DNA of 64,000 nucleotides from Paucibacter sp. KCTC 42545 (GTDB lineage Bacteria > Pseudomonadota > Gammaproteobacteria > Burkholderiales > Burkholderiaceae_C): positions 2,790,001 to 2,854,000 of the forward strand of contig NZ_CP013692.1 in the NCBI RefSeq assembly GCF_001477625.1, written 5' to 3'. Each line of letters opens with the position of its first letter. The first letter of the stretch is position 1. Made by a program: the position numbers and the translations under genes. This document shows positions 9,477 to 19,463 of this stretch, piece by piece. The notes under the pieces were generated by a model. It worked only from the letters and a program-made list of their open reading frames with translations. It made no database searches and had not been told where the DNA came from.

Positions 9477-11708
9477 ATGACTGCCAAGAAGACCACGCCT
9501 ACGGCCGAAGTTGACGAGATCAAGAAACCCGCGCCCAAAGTCGTGCGCGTCGTCAAGGCTGCGGCCAAGACTGCCGCAGCAGTAGCAGCGCCAGCAGCAG
9601 CCGCCGCCGCTGAGGACAAGCCCAAGCGCGGCCGCAAGCCCAAGGCAGCCACCGAATCCAAAAAGCCCGCCGGCAAGGCCAAGGCTGAGGTGGAAGAAGA
9701 AGACTTCTCCGACCTCGAAGCCGACCTCGAAGGCGAGCCGGAAGCCGAAGCGGAAGTGGCTGAGGCCACCGAAGACAAGCCCAAGGCCAAGCCCCTGCGC
9801 ATGAAGGTCAGCCGCGCCAAAGAGCGCGCGCTGATGCGCGAGTTCGGCCTGGAAGAAACCGCGCTGACGGAAGAAGAAGCCGCCAAGCGCCGCCACGAGC
9901 TGAAGACCCTGATCAAGATGGGTAAGACGCGTGGCTTCCTGACGCACCAGGAAATCAACGACCACTTGCCCGAAAAGCTGGTCAACGAGGAAATCCTCGA
10001 GGCCATCATTTCCATGTTGAACGACATGGGCATCGCGGTCTATGAGCAGGCACCTGACGCCGCCACCCTGCTGATCCAGGGCAGCGCCACCGCCACCTCG
10101 ACCGAAGAAGAAGCCGAAGAAGCCGCCGAAGCCGCCCTGTCCACCGTGGACTCGGAATTCGGCCGCACCACCGACCCGGTCCGCATGTATATGCGCGAAA
10201 TGGGCACGGTTGAGCTGCTGACCCGCGAAGGCGAAATCGAAATCGCCAAGCGCATCGAAGGCGGCTTGCAAGCCATGATGCTGGCCATCTCGGCCTCGCC
10301 CACCACCATCGCTCACATCATCGACCTGGCCGACAAGATCCGCGCCGGTGAAAAGACGATCTCGGAAGTGGTGGACGGCTTCGTCGCCGCCGATGAGGCC
10401 GACGACTATGTGGCTGAAGAAGACTTCGACGAATTCGACGAAGAAGACGACGACGACGGCAATGGCGGCTCCAAGGCCCTGACCAAGAAGCTGGAAGAGC
10501 TGAAGAACGCCGCGCTGGTCAAGCTGGATTCGCTGGCCGTCAACTTCGACAAGATGCGCAAGGCTTTCGAGAAGGATGGCTACAAATCGGCCACCTACAA
10601 CAAGGCCCAGCACGCCATCAGCGCCGAGCTGATGACCATCCGCTTCACCGTCAAAACGATTGAAAAGCTCTGCGACCTGCTGCGCTCGCAAGTCGATGAT
10701 GTGCGCCGCTACGAGCGCGAACTGCGCAAGATCGTAGTGGACAAGTGCGGCATGCCGCAGGAGTACTTCATCAAGAGCTTCCCGCCCAATGCGCTGAACC
10801 GCGAATGGGCCGAAAAGGAAATCGCCTCCGGCAAGCCTTACGCCACGGTGCTGGCGCGCAATTTGCCGCCGGTGCAAGAGCTGCAGCAAAAGCTGATCGA
10901 TATCCAAAGCAAGGCGGTCGTGCCGATTGATGACCTGAAGGACATCAACAAGAAGATGAACGAGGGCGAAAAGGCCTCGCGCGACGCCAAGAAGGAAATG
11001 ATCGAGGCCAATTTGCGTCTCGTGATCTCCATCGCCAAGAAGTACACCAACCGCGGCTTGCAGTTCCTGGACCTGATCCAGGAAGGCAATATCGGTTTGA
11101 TGAAGGCGGTGGACAAGTTCGAATACCGTCGCGGCTACAAGTTCTCGACCTACGCCACTTGGTGGATCCGTCAGGCCATCACCCGTTCGATCGCCGATCA
11201 GGCCCGCACCATCCGTATTCCGGTGCACATGATCGAAACGATCAACAAGATGAACCGCATCTCGCGCCAGCATTTGCAGGAATTCGGCTTTGAGCCGGAT
11301 GCGCCGACCCTGGCCGAGAAGATGGAGATCCCTGAGGACAAGATCCGCAAGATCATGAAGATCGCCAAAGAGCCGATCTCCATGGAAACGCCGATCGGTG
11401 ACGACGACGACAGCCACCTGGGCGACTTCATCGAGGACACCAACAACACCGCGCCAATCGAAGCAGCGATGCAAGCCGGCCTGCGCGATGTGGTGAAGGA
11501 CATCCTCGACAGCCTGACCCCGCGCGAAGCCAAGGTGCTGCGCATGCGCTTCGGCATCGAAATGAGCACGGACCACACGCTGGAAGAAGTCGGCAAGCAA
11601 TTCGACGTCACCCGCGAGCGCATCCGCCAGATCGAAGCCAAAGCCATCCGCAAGCTCAAGCACCCAAGCCGTTCGGACAAATTGCGGACCTATTTGGACA
11701 ATCTCTGA
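9477..11708 (+). CDS. rpoD: Primary sigma factor RpoD (sigma-70)
   Basis: A 743-residue housekeeping sigma factor. Residues 1-110 are rich in lysine, alanine and acid, the N-terminal extension common in betaproteobacteria, followed by region 1.1. Region 1.2 contains [20 protein letters not shown]. Acidic non-conserved insert: about 300-330. Regions 2.1-2.4 include [20 protein letters not shown] and [19 protein letters not shown]. Region 4.2 is [20 protein letters not shown]. The ATG at 9477 follows a good GAGG site. Confidence 0.97.
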   Translation: MTAKKTTPTAEVDEIKKPAPKVVRVVKAAAKTAAAVAAPAAAAAAEDKPKRGRKPKAATESKKPAGKAKAEVEEEDFSDLEADLEGEPEAEAEVAEATEDKPKAKPLRMKVSRAKERALMREFGLEETALTEEEAAKRRHELKTLIKMGKTRGFLTHQEINDHLPEKLVNEEILEAIISMLNDMGIAVYEQAPDAATLLIQGSATATSTEEEAEEAAEAALSTVDSEFGRTTDPVRMYMREMGTVELLTREGEIEIAKRIEGGLQAMMLAISASPTTIAHIIDLADKIRAGEKTISEVVDGFVAADEADDYVAEEDFDEFDEEDDDDGNGGSKALTKKLEELKNAALVKLDSLAVNFDKMRKAFEKDGYKSATYNKAQHAISAELMTIRFTVKTIEKLCDLLRSQVDDVRRYERELRKIVVDKCGMPQEYFIKSFPPNALNREWAEKEIASGKPYATVLARNLPPVQELQQKLIDIQSKAVVPIDDLKDINKKMNEGEKASRDAKKEMIEANLRLVISIAKKYTNRGLQFLDLIQEGNIGLMKAVDKFEYRRGYKFSTYATWWIRQAITRSIADQARTIRIPVHMIETINKMNRISRQHLQEFGFEPDAPTLAEKMEIPEDKIRKIMKIAKEPISMETPIGDDDDSHLGDFIEDTNNTAPIEAAMQAGLRDVVKDILDSLTPREAKVLRMRFGIEMSTDHTLEEVGKQFDVTRERIRQIEAKAIRKLKHPSRSDKLRTYLDNL

Positions 11709-11721
11709 TTGGACAGATAGG

Positions 11722-11746
11722 CAGCCAAGCGCTCAGCGCTTGGCTG
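11722..11746. repeat. Perfect 12-base palindrome just after rpoD
   Basis: CAGCCAAGCGCT, one C, then AGCGCTTGGCTG, starting 13 bases after the rpoD stop. No T-run follows. A true intrinsic terminator lies 60 bases further on, so this may be an extra 3'-end stabilising hairpin. Confidence 0.6.
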
Positions 11747-11802
11747 TGCGCCAAAAGTGCAGCCAGATCGGTGGCCGCAAGCCAAAGCAAGGCAAGTTAA
11801 GC

Positions 11803-11833
11803 AAAAAGGGCTGGAGCAATCCAGCCCTTTTTT
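11803..11833 (+). terminator. Intrinsic terminator of rpoD
   Basis: AAAAAGGGCTGG, a 6-base loop AGCAAT, then CCAGCCCTTTTTT. GC stem with T-run on the plus strand; the A-run on the other side could let it also work in reverse. Confidence 0.9.
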
Positions 11834-11913
11834 ATTGGGCTTTTCAAGCCATCGCTCAGCATGCGCGCAGCTAAACTGCGAAAAAATTTGCTGTTTAGCC
11901 CTCAGCCTTCACC

Positions 11914-12891
11914 ATGACCCAAATCCGGGAGCGCACTGTCTTGTTTGCCGATCTACGCGGCAGCACAGCGCTTTTCGAAACCTTGGGCAATGCCGAAGCC
12001 ACGTCGGTGGTGACGCACACCGTCAATTTGGTGGGGCAAGCCGTCACCGAATGTCATGGCAAGCTGATCAAGACCCTGGGCGATGGCCTGATGGCCGTGT
12101 TCGAGGTGCCGCGCGACGGCGTGCTTTCCGCCATCCGCATGCACGAACTGCTGGAGCGCGTGGTGGCGCGCGGCAAGCAACATGGCGCCTCGGCCGGGCT
12201 GCGCTCGCTGCGCATGCAAGTGGCCCTGGCCCGCGGCGAAGTGGTGGAGATGAATGGCGATTGCTTTGGCGATGCCGTCAATGTGTCCGCCCGATTGCTC
12301 AATCATGCCGGCGACAACGAAACCCTGATCACCGCCGAGGTGCTGCAAGGCCTAGGCAGCGTGCTCAAGTCGCGCTTCCGCAGCCTGGACCTGATCGCGG
12401 TGCGTGGCCGCAGCGAGCCGGTGCATGTGCATGTGCTGGACCAACCCAGCCACGGCGCCACCGGCGACATGGCCGCCACCCAGTTCGGCGAGGTGATGCA
12501 GTCGGTTGAACCCGATGGCATCCGCCTGCAGTGGCTGGACCTGGACCGTGTGTTTGACATCGACAGCATGCCCATCGTGCTGGGCCGCAGCGTACAAGCC
12601 ACCTACTGCATCACCGATGGCCGCGTATCGCGCTCACACGCCCGCATCGACTGGCATGGCGGCAGCTTCTCCATCACCGACCTCAGCTACAACGGCACTT
12701 TTGTCCGCTTTGGCAGCGCCGGCGAAACCGTCAGCCTCAAGCGTGGCAGTTGCACCCTGCATGGCAGCGGTGTGATCGGCCTTGGCAGCCCGCCCATCGA
12801 CGCCACCTCGCCGGTGGTGCGATTTGAGGTGCTGCATTTTGCCGAGACCCAACCCCAACACCTCGGCGCGTCCGCACGCAGCCGACTTTGA
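11914..12891 (+). CDS. Class III adenylate/guanylate cyclase domain with C-terminal FHA domain
   Basis: 325 residues, no signal peptide or membrane segment. Residues about 5-180 form a class III nucleotide cyclase: first metal aspartate in LFADLRGST (D13), second in LGDGLMAVF (D57), and the FGDAVNVSARL catalytic asparagine/arginine segment. The C-terminal third (about 210-320) is an FHA phosphothreonine-binding domain (IVLGRS, GRVSRSHARI, DLSYNGTFV). The FHA part suggests coupling to a Ser/Thr kinase, but none is in the window. Whether the product is cAMP or cGMP cannot be read with confidence. It stands alone after the rpoD terminator. Confidence 0.88.
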   Translation: MTQIRERTVLFADLRGSTALFETLGNAEATSVVTHTVNLVGQAVTECHGKLIKTLGDGLMAVFEVPRDGVLSAIRMHELLERVVARGKQHGASAGLRSLRMQVALARGEVVEMNGDCFGDAVNVSARLLNHAGDNETLITAEVLQGLGSVLKSRFRSLDLIAVRGRSEPVHVHVLDQPSHGATGDMAATQFGEVMQSVEPDGIRLQWLDLDRVFDIDSMPIVLGRSVQATYCITDGRVSRSHARIDWHGGSFSITDLSYNGTFVRFGSAGETVSLKRGSCTLHGSGVIGLGSPPIDATSPVVRFEVLHFAETQPQHLGASARSRL

Positions 12892-13157
12892 ACGCTCCAT
12901 GCGCTTTCGCACCATGCGCGGCCTGGCCGGGGCGTTCAAGCCCAGCAGCAAGCATCGTGTCATGAATCTGAGCGCCGCCTCGTCCCAGAGCCGAAGGGCA
13001 AACTGGCCTTGGCAGGGCCGCACGGACCAGCGCCGCGCAAGCGCTGAATGCAAGGCCTGATGCAGCACCTTAGCCCCGTCTTGACCCGCACAGGCATGAT
13101 CAGTCTCGGCAACAACCCCAGGCCCAAAATGGGCTCGCCGCGCGCTTACCATCCGGC

Positions 13158-14033
13158 ATGCTGACGCGCCGCGACACCTTGTTGAGATTGGCCGCCCCCG
13201 TGCTGGGCTCGCTGGGCACTGGCCATACGGCAATGGCCGCGCAGCCCCCGCAAAGCCAGGTGGCAGAGCCTCGCGAGACGCTTTCACCCTCGCCCTCAGC
13301 CTCACCCACAGCCGCCCCTCGTACACGCACGCCAACGCAAACGCCCACGCGCCTGGTTCTCTTGACCACGGAGTACGCGCCCTATATGAGCGGCAGCAGT
13401 GCTGATGGTGGCGTGGTGCTCGCCCTGGGCCGCGCCGCGCTGGAGCGTGCCGGCATCGCGGCGGAAATCCAGTTCAGGCCCTGGGCTCGCGTCATCGCGG
13501 AAGCCGAGCGTGGCGGCGCCGATGGGGTGCTGGGCATTTGGTATGAGGCCTCACGCGAGCGCTATCTCGCCTATTCGCAGGCGCTAGGCATCAGCAACCG
13601 AATCGGCTTCATCGCCCGCGTCGGCAGCATGATGGCTGTCGATGATTTGCTTCGCTTGCGGCAAGTGCCCGGGCTGCGCATCGGCACCGTGCGGGGCTAC
13701 GCCAATCCGCCACGCTTCGAGGAAATGAGTTTCCAGACCGACCTGGCGGTCGATGACGTCAGTAATCTGCGCAAACTGCTGGCCGGTCGTGTTGATCTGG
13801 TGCTGATCGACAAAGGCGTCGCCTTTCATCTCTTGCAAACACAGCTGCAAAGCGTCGCGGCGCAGTTCCAATGGCTGGAGCCTGCCCTTGCGGACATGCC
13901 GCTTCATATGGCCTTGACCCGGCGCCGCGCCGATCACCCCGCCGTGCTGCGCGACATCAACCGCGGTTTGGCCGAGCTGCGTGAGAGCGGCGATATGGCC
14001 AGAATCCTCAAGCGCAGCGCTGACTGGTTCTAG
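13158..14033 (+). CDS. Periplasmic solute-binding protein family 3 (amino-acid type), solitary
   Basis: 291 residues. N-terminal export signal with RR (LTRRDTLLRLAAPVLGSLG), then a proline/threonine-rich linker (about 30-65). The binding domain opens VLLTTEYAPYMSG and contains RPWARVIAEAERGGADGV and a closing FNRGL-like helix (DINRGLAELRESGDM). This matches the bacterial extracellular solute-binding family 3. No permease or ATPase is adjacent, so a transport role is unproven; such solitary proteins can also feed sensors. A second member of the same family follows. Confidence 0.8.
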   Translation: MLTRRDTLLRLAAPVLGSLGTGHTAMAAQPPQSQVAEPRETLSPSPSASPTAAPRTRTPTQTPTRLVLLTTEYAPYMSGSSADGGVVLALGRAALERAGIAAEIQFRPWARVIAEAERGGADGVLGIWYEASRERYLAYSQALGISNRIGFIARVGSMMAVDDLLRLRQVPGLRIGTVRGYANPPRFEEMSFQTDLAVDDVSNLRKLLAGRVDLVLIDKGVAFHLLQTQLQSVAAQFQWLEPALADMPLHMALTRRRADHPAVLRDINRGLAELRESGDMARILKRSADWF

Positions 14034-14140
14034 CGCGCGCCGAGCCCATCGGCACAAAGCCGTATTGCCCCTGCATGGTCGGCTCAACTACCATGCCCCT
14101 CTGTACCTGAGCACATTGCCGGACGGAGCCGAGCTTCACC

Positions 14141-14956
14141 ATGCCGAATCCACTTGGCCGAACCGCCCAATCGGCGCTGGCACTGACGCTCAGCCACGGC
14201 AGATTCATCCGTGATCGCGGCCTGCAGCTTCTTTTGCTTGTGCTTGGCCTGCTGCAGACGCCAGCCATGGCGGCACCCAGCGTTCAGCTCTGCCTGACCG
14301 AATTTCCGCCCTTCAACAGCCAAGACTTGCCCGGGCGCGGGCCGTTGATCGAAATCGCCGTCGAAGCGTTTCGCCGCAGCGGTAGCTCGGTGGAGGTGCA
14401 CTTCCTGCCCTGGGCCCGCTTGATGAAAGAGGCCGAAGAGGCCAAATGCGCCATCCTCGGCCTGTGGCGCAATGAGGCGCGCGACCGGCTGTTTGCCTAC
14501 TCGCAACCCATCATGCAAATGGAGCTTGGCTACTTCGGCAAACGTGGCAGCGCAAGCGATCCCAGCGGCCCCAAGACTGCGGGCGGCCAGAGCATCTGCA
14601 CACAGCGCGGCAGCTATCTGTCGCCGGCGCTTCAGCAGCTTGATTTGCGCTTCGAGCCGGTGCTGGATTTACCCACCTGCTTGCGCATGCTCGCCAAGGA
14701 CAGGGTGGATCTGGCCTACGGCAACAAGGCCCTGGGCATGCACTTTCTCAATCAGGCGGCCAACCGTGAGATTGCTGCACTGGTGCAATGGAAATCACCG
14801 GAACTGGAGAGCAAAGATCATTTGCTCGCCGTACTCAAAACCGACCCGCGCCGTGAGCGCATCTTGCGCGACTTCAACCGCGGCCTCGCGTCGATGCGAG
14901 CCGATGGCAGCTACAAAACCATCCTGAAGGCCGGCGGCCTGGGCGACAGCCCTTGA
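14141..14956 (+). CDS. Periplasmic solute-binding protein family 3, paralogue of the preceding gene
   Basis: 271 residues. Hydrophobic signal about 28-44 ending TPAMAAPS, after an N-terminal stretch that is long for a signal peptide, so the true start may be further in. Shares with its neighbour the opening (LCLTEFPPFNS), the LPWARLMKEAEEAKCAI segment, the YSQP motif and the C-terminal DFNRGLASMRADG helix. The pair looks like an old tandem duplication. Ligand unknown. Confidence 0.78.
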   Translation: MPNPLGRTAQSALALTLSHGRFIRDRGLQLLLLVLGLLQTPAMAAPSVQLCLTEFPPFNSQDLPGRGPLIEIAVEAFRRSGSSVEVHFLPWARLMKEAEEAKCAILGLWRNEARDRLFAYSQPIMQMELGYFGKRGSASDPSGPKTAGGQSICTQRGSYLSPALQQLDLRFEPVLDLPTCLRMLAKDRVDLAYGNKALGMHFLNQAANREIAALVQWKSPELESKDHLLAVLKTDPRRERILRDFNRGLASMRADGSYKTILKAGGLGDSP

Positions 14957-15083
14957 TGCCAGCCTTCGGCCGCGGCGTGAGAAAGACTGGGAAGACTGAG
15001 CCAGCGAGTAAAAGTGTGAGGCGCTGAGAGGGCATCAGCGCGGCCTCGCCACTCGAGCCCGCCGAGCTTGCGACAATGCGCCC

Positions 15084-16178
15084 ATGAGCGCCCCCAAACC
15101 CGAAGCCCCTTACGCCCACGGCACAGCCCCCAAGACTGCCGTGCTGTTTTGCAACCTCGGCACGCCAGACGCGCCCACCCCCGCCGCGCTGCGCCGCTAC
15201 CTGGGCCAGTTCCTCAGTGACCCGCGCGTGGTGGAGATCCCGCGCCTAGTCTGGAAGCTCATCCTGCATGGTGTGATCCTGCGCGTGCGGCCGGCCAAAT
15301 CGGCGGCCAAATACGCCAGCGTCTGGACCAGTGAAGGCTCGCCGCTCAAGGTCTGGACCGAGAAGCAAGCCAAGCTGCTGCAAGGCCTGTTGGGCGAACG
15401 CGGCCACGCTGTATCTGTGCGTTATGCCATGCGCTATGGCTCACCGGCCATTGCCGCCACGCTTGACGCCTTGCGGGCCGAGGGCGTGACCCGGGTGCTG
15501 GTTTTGCCGGCCTACCCGCAGTACTCCGGTGCCACCACGGCCAGCGTGGTGGACGATGTGGCGCGCTGGGCGCTGCGCACCCGCCACTTGCCCGAGCTGC
15601 GCTTCGTCAATCGCTACCACGACGATCCCGGCTACATCGCCGCGCTGGCGCAAAGCGTGCGCCAGTACTGGGCCGCCAACGGCCGCCCCGAGCGCCTGGT
15701 GATGAGCTTCCACGGCATGCCCGCACGCACCCTGGAACTGGGCGACCCCTACCACTGCGAATGCCTGAAAACCGGGCGCTTGCTGGCCGAGAACTTGGGG
15801 CTCAGCGCCTCGGAATACAGCGTCACCTTCCAGAGCCGCTTCGGCAAGGCCAAATGGCTGCAGCCCTATACCGAGCCGACGCTGAAAAAGCTGGCCGCGG
15901 ATGGCGTCAAGCATGTCGCGGTGATCTGCCCCGGCTTCAGCGCCGACTGCCTGGAAACGCTGGAAGAAATCAATATGGAAGCGCGCGAAGCCTTTTTGCA
16001 CGCCGGCGGCCAGCGCTACGACTACATCCCCTGCCTGAACGATTCCCCCGAAGGCATGCGCGCCCTGGCGGCGCTGACGGAGCGCCATCTGCAAGGCTGG
16101 CCCACCAAGGAGCCGGTCGACACGGCCGCCCTGAAGTGCCAGCGTGAGCGGGCCATCCAGGCGGGTGCCGCGAACTGA
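15084..16178 (+). CDS. hemH: Ferrochelatase
   Basis: Inserts Fe(2+) into protoporphyrin IX, the last step of heme synthesis. 364 residues: LFCNLGTPDAPTPAALRRYL at the start, ASVWTSEGSPLKVWTEKQA, the catalytic histidine in LVMSFHGMPARTLE and the acidic metal site in CPGFSADCLETLEEI. Length is typical of betaproteobacterial HemH. It converges with tctA across a shared terminator. Confidence 0.96.
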   Translation: MSAPKPEAPYAHGTAPKTAVLFCNLGTPDAPTPAALRRYLGQFLSDPRVVEIPRLVWKLILHGVILRVRPAKSAAKYASVWTSEGSPLKVWTEKQAKLLQGLLGERGHAVSVRYAMRYGSPAIAATLDALRAEGVTRVLVLPAYPQYSGATTASVVDDVARWALRTRHLPELRFVNRYHDDPGYIAALAQSVRQYWAANGRPERLVMSFHGMPARTLELGDPYHCECLKTGRLLAENLGLSASEYSVTFQSRFGKAKWLQPYTEPTLKKLAADGVKHVAVICPGFSADCLETLEEINMEAREAFLHAGGQRYDYIPCLNDSPEGMRALAALTERHLQGWPTKEPVDTAALKCQRERAIQAGAAN

Positions 16179-16184
16179 TCGAAC

Positions 16185-16217
16185 AAAAAAAGGCGCACTG
16201 TGAAGTGCGCCTTTTTT
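16185..16217. terminator. Bidirectional terminator between hemH and tctA
   Basis: AAAAAAAGGCGCACT, GTGA loop, AGTGCGCCTTTTTT. T-runs result on both strands, fitting the convergent genes. Confidence 0.93.
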
Positions 16218-16233
16218 GTCGGGGCTAGCTCGC

Positions 16234-17730
16234 TCAGCGGCTGCGCGCCTGTTTGCGCCAGGCCAGCAGGCGCGGCAGCAGGATTAGCGTGGCCAGCACC
16301 AGCAGCAAGAAGGCTGACATTGGCCGCTCCATGAACACACCCCAGTGGCCTTCACCGATCGAGATGGCATTGCGCAGTTGCGCCTCAGCCAAGGGGCCCA
16401 GAATCATGCCCACCACCACCGGTGCGGTCGGGAAGCGGTAGCGCCGCATCACCACGCCCAGGATGCCGATGCCGTAGAGCAAGACCAGATCAAACGCGCT
16501 CTGGCGCATGCCGTACACACCCACGGTGGCGAAGATCAAGATGCCCGCATACAGCGGCGCCTTCGGCAGCTTGAGCAGCTTGACCCACAGGCCCACAAGC
16601 GGCAGGTTGAGGATCAAAAGCATCACATTGCCGATGTAGAGTGATGCGATCAAGGCCCAGACCAGCGCGCCATTGGTGTCGAAGAGCTGCGGACCGGGCT
16701 GGATGCCGTAGTTCTGGAAGGCACCCAGCAGAATGGCGGCCGTGTTGCTGGTCGGGATGCCCAGGGTCAGTAGCGGAATCAGCGTGGCCGTGATGGCCGC
16801 GTTGTTCGCCGCCTCAGGCCCCGCCACGCCTTCGATGGCGCCGGTGCTGCCAAAAGCCTGCTTGTCCTTGGCCAGCTTCTTTTCGGTGGCATAGCTCAGA
16901 AAGGTCGGGATTTCGCTGCCGCCGGCGGGAATGCAGCCGAAGGGGAAGCCGATGAAGGTGCCGCGCAGCCAAGCCGGCCAGGAACGGCGCCACTCCGACA
17001 AGGTCATGTGCACCTTGCCCATGCGGTTTTGCGTATCCACTTCCTTGCCCTGGTAGAGCACGGCGTACAGCGCCTCAGCCACGGCAAACAAGCCCACCGC
17101 GATCAGCACCACCTCGAAGCCGTCCATCAACTCCGGCACATTGGCGGTGTAGCGCGCCTGGCCGGAGATTTGGTCGATGCCCACCAGGCCCAGGGCCAGG
17201 CCGAGGCCCAAGGCCGTCAGCCCGCGCACCATGCTTTGCCCCAACACGGCGCTGACCGTGATGAAGGCCAAGACCATCAGCAGGAAATACTCCGGCGGGC
17301 CCAGCAGCACCGCGTACTTGGCCACCAGCGGCGCGAACAAGGTCACCAAGACGGTGGCAATGGTGCCGGCCACAAAGGATCCCACCGCCGCCGTGGCCAG
17401 GGCCGCGCCAGCGCGGCCGCTCTTGGCCATCTTGTTGCCTTCCAACGCCGTCACCATCGAGCCGGCTTCACCGGGCGTGTTGAGCAGAATCGAGGTGGTG
17501 GAGCCGCCATACATGGCGCCGTAGTAAATGCCCGCGAAGAAAATCATCGAGGCGGTCGGGTCGACCTTGAGCGTGATCGGCAGCAGCATGGCCACGGCCG
17601 TGGCCGGACCGATGCCGGGCAAAACGCCCACGGCCGTGCCAATGGTGCAACCCACCAGCGCCCACAGCAAATTGACCGGCGTGCCTGCAGTGGCAAAGCC
17701 CTGCAGCAATTGATTCCAAACATCCAACAT
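16234..17730 (-). CDS. tctA: Tripartite tricarboxylate transporter large membrane subunit TctA
   Basis: 498 residues, about 11-12 membrane segments. Shows the TctA hallmarks [19 protein letters not shown] and [20 protein letters not shown] near the start and [17 protein letters not shown] in the middle. Forms the permease core with TctB and takes up carboxylates delivered by TctC. The ATG at 17730 overlaps the tctB stop by one base (TGATG), indicating translational coupling. A longer upstream frame is only tctB read out of frame. Confidence 0.95.
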   Translation of the reverse strand: MLDVWNQLLQGFATAGTPVNLLWALVGCTIGTAVGVLPGIGPATAVAMLLPITLKVDPTASMIFFAGIYYGAMYGGSTTSILLNTPGEAGSMVTALEGNKMAKSGRAGAALATAAVGSFVAGTIATVLVTLFAPLVAKYAVLLGPPEYFLLMVLAFITVSAVLGQSMVRGLTALGLGLALGLVGIDQISGQARYTANVPELMDGFEVVLIAVGLFAVAEALYAVLYQGKEVDTQNRMGKVHMTLSEWRRSWPAWLRGTFIGFPFGCIPAGGSEIPTFLSYATEKKLAKDKQAFGSTGAIEGVAGPEAANNAAITATLIPLLTLGIPTSNTAAILLGAFQNYGIQPGPQLFDTNGALVWALIASLYIGNVMLLILNLPLVGLWVKLLKLPKAPLYAGILIFATVGVYGMRQSAFDLVLLYGIGILGVVMRRYRFPTAPVVVGMILGPLAEAQLRNAISIGEGHWGVFMERPMSAFLLLVLATLILLPRLLAWRKQARSR

Positions 17731-18263
17731 CAAATCCACCCGCTCGTCGTCAGGCCCGGCAAGCTGATTGCCAGCAATTGGGTGAAGCACCAGAACACCG
17801 GCGCGGAGATCGCCATGCCCACCACAGCATCCAGCAGCCAGATGCGCGGGCTCAGATCCAGCCGGTCTTCCGCCGAGCGAAAGCCTCGAATCGCCAGCAC
17901 ATAGCAAAGCGTGCAGCTGAGAATGAAGCCCAGCGTGGTGATGGCAAAGGCATTCAGAAGCATTCCCGCCGAGACCCAGGCAAAGCCGGCCCAGTGGCCA
18001 TGCTCGGCTCCGTCGGCGTCCCCCATATCCGGAAAGCCGCCACGGCAGGCCTGCCAAACCAGGCGGGCGGCACAGGCCGTTAGTAGGCCGGCGACCAGCC
18101 AGGGCAGAAAGTTAGGCGCCACGCCGCCGTAGCCGGCATCGCTGGAGATCGACAATGCGCCCCAGCCCAGCACCAGGGCCAGCGCCAGCACGCCGCCGGC
18201 GACGGCGACTTGCCGGAAATTGACGCCTTCCTTGACGCTTTTAGCGTCCACCGAGCCGCTCAT
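17730..18263 (-). CDS. tctB: Tripartite tricarboxylate transporter small membrane subunit TctB
   Basis: 177 residues with four hydrophobic segments (about 20-40, 50-70, 90-125 and 140-170), the size and layout of TctB. The family has low sequence conservation; the call rests on topology and position between tctC and tctA. ATG at 18263 overlaps the tctC stop (TGATG); a TTG three bases earlier is an unlikely alternative. Confidence 0.88.
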   Translation of the reverse strand: MSGSVDAKSVKEGVNFRQVAVAGGVLALALVLGWGALSISSDAGYGGVAPNFLPWLVAGLLTACAARLVWQACRGGFPDMGDADGAEHGHWAGFAWVSAGMLLNAFAITTLGFILSCTLCYVLAIRGFRSAEDRLDLSPRIWLLDAVVGMAISAPVFWCFTQLLAISLPGLTTSGWI

Positions 18264-19225
18264 CAAAGCATGCCGCTCTTGACCATCACGGCGCGCAGGC
18301 TGGCGAACTCGTCGTCGACGAATTTCTCGAAAGCCGCGCCGGTCAGCAAGGCGCCGGTCCAGTTGTTCTTGTCCAGCGATTCCTGCCAGGACTTGGTCTT
18401 GGTGGCCGCCACCACCAGATCGGTCAGCGCCTTGCGCTGCGCATCGGTAATGCCGGGCGCGCCGTACACGCCGCGCCAGTTGCCGATCACCACGTCCAGG
18501 CCCAGCTCGCGCAGCGTGGGCACATTGACGCCCTTCAGGCGCGTGTCCGAGGTGATGGCCAGGGCGCGCATCTTGCCGCTCTCGATGTACTGCGAGAACT
18601 CGCTGTAGCCGCTGCCGCCGATGGTGACATTGCCACCCAAGATGGCGGCCGTGGCCTCACCGCCGCCCCGGAAGGCGACGTAGTTGATCTTGCTCGGGTC
18701 CACACCGGCGGCACGCGCCACCATGGCGGCGGCAATATGCTCGGTCGAACCGCGCGAACCACCGCCCCACTTGACGCTGCCGGGGTCTTTCTTGAGCTGG
18801 GCAATCACTTCGGCCATGGTCTTGAAGGGCGAGTTGGCCGGCAGCACGAAGACGTTGTACTCGCTGGTCAAGCGCGCAATCGGCGTAGCCTTATCCAGCG
18901 TCACCGGCGGGCGGCCGGTGATCAGGCCGCCCAGCATCACGGCGCCCATCACCATCAGCGCATTGCCCTCGCCCTTGTTGGCGTTGACGAACTGCGCCAG
19001 GCCGATGGCGCCGGCCGCGCCGCCCTTGTTCTCGTAGTTGACCGAATTGGCCAAGCCGCCTTCTTGCAGGGCCTTGCCCAGGGCACGGCCGGTAGTGTCC
19101 CAGCCGCCACCGGGGTTGGCGGGCAGCATCATCTTCAGATTGGCGCCCGAGGCGCGCGCCGCCAGCGGCAGGCCGCCGGCCGCGGTCAGCGCCAGCAAAG
19201 ACTTCAGAAAGGTATCGCGACGCAT
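18263..19225 (-). CDS. tctC: Tripartite tricarboxylate transporter periplasmic binding protein TctC
   Basis: 320 residues of the TctC/Bug family. Signal peptide 1-25 with a MRRDTFLKSLLALTAAGG start. Mature part has MMLPANPGGGWDTTGRALG (the conserved ligand-loop region) and VKWGGGSRGSTEHIAAAM. First gene of a tightly coupled tctCBA operon. The start at 19225 has an AGGAG site (CAGGAGACAAGC) before it. Ligand is a carboxylate, probably citrate-like, but not determinable here. Confidence 0.93.
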   Translation of the reverse strand: MRRDTFLKSLLALTAAGGLPLAARASGANLKMMLPANPGGGWDTTGRALGKALQEGGLANSVNYENKGGAAGAIGLAQFVNANKGEGNALMVMGAVMLGGLITGRPPVTLDKATPIARLTSEYNVFVLPANSPFKTMAEVIAQLKKDPGSVKWGGGSRGSTEHIAAAMVARAAGVDPSKINYVAFRGGGEATAAILGGNVTIGGSGYSEFSQYIESGKMRALAITSDTRLKGVNVPTLRELGLDVVIGNWRGVYGAPGITDAQRKALTDLVVAATKTKSWQESLDKNNWTGALLTGAAFEKFVDDEFASLRAVMVKSGML

Positions 19226-19258
19226 GCTTGTCTCCTGTTTTTTGAATGAGGCCTGAAC

Positions 19259-19282
19259 GGGCGAGAAATTTTGCGCTCGCCC
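19259..19282. repeat. Inverted repeat in the tctC-tctD divergent region
   Basis: GGGCGAG at 19259-19265 and CTCGCCC at 19276-19282, a perfect 7-base stem between divergent promoters. It could be an operator or a 5' leader hairpin of tctC. Confidence 0.4.
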
Positions 19283-19463
19283 GCAGCCGCAGCAAGGCTG
19301 CCTGGCCGTGAACACCGACCAGGCATTTCAAGCCCGGCAGCGGCTGGTTCACGACCCTGAATATTGCGGGGCCAGCCTGTCAATTCGCTGTCCGCGAACT
19401 ACGGGTAAACCAGGGATTACGAAACTCGCCCGCACGCCGCGCCGCCGCTGGTATCGTGCCGCC

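Noticed and set aside
9066..11663. An 865-codon open frame antisense to rpoD
   Set aside because: It is the complement of a clearly conserved sigma factor in GC-rich DNA; the translated product is low-complexity (His, Val, Leu, Gly) without family pattern.
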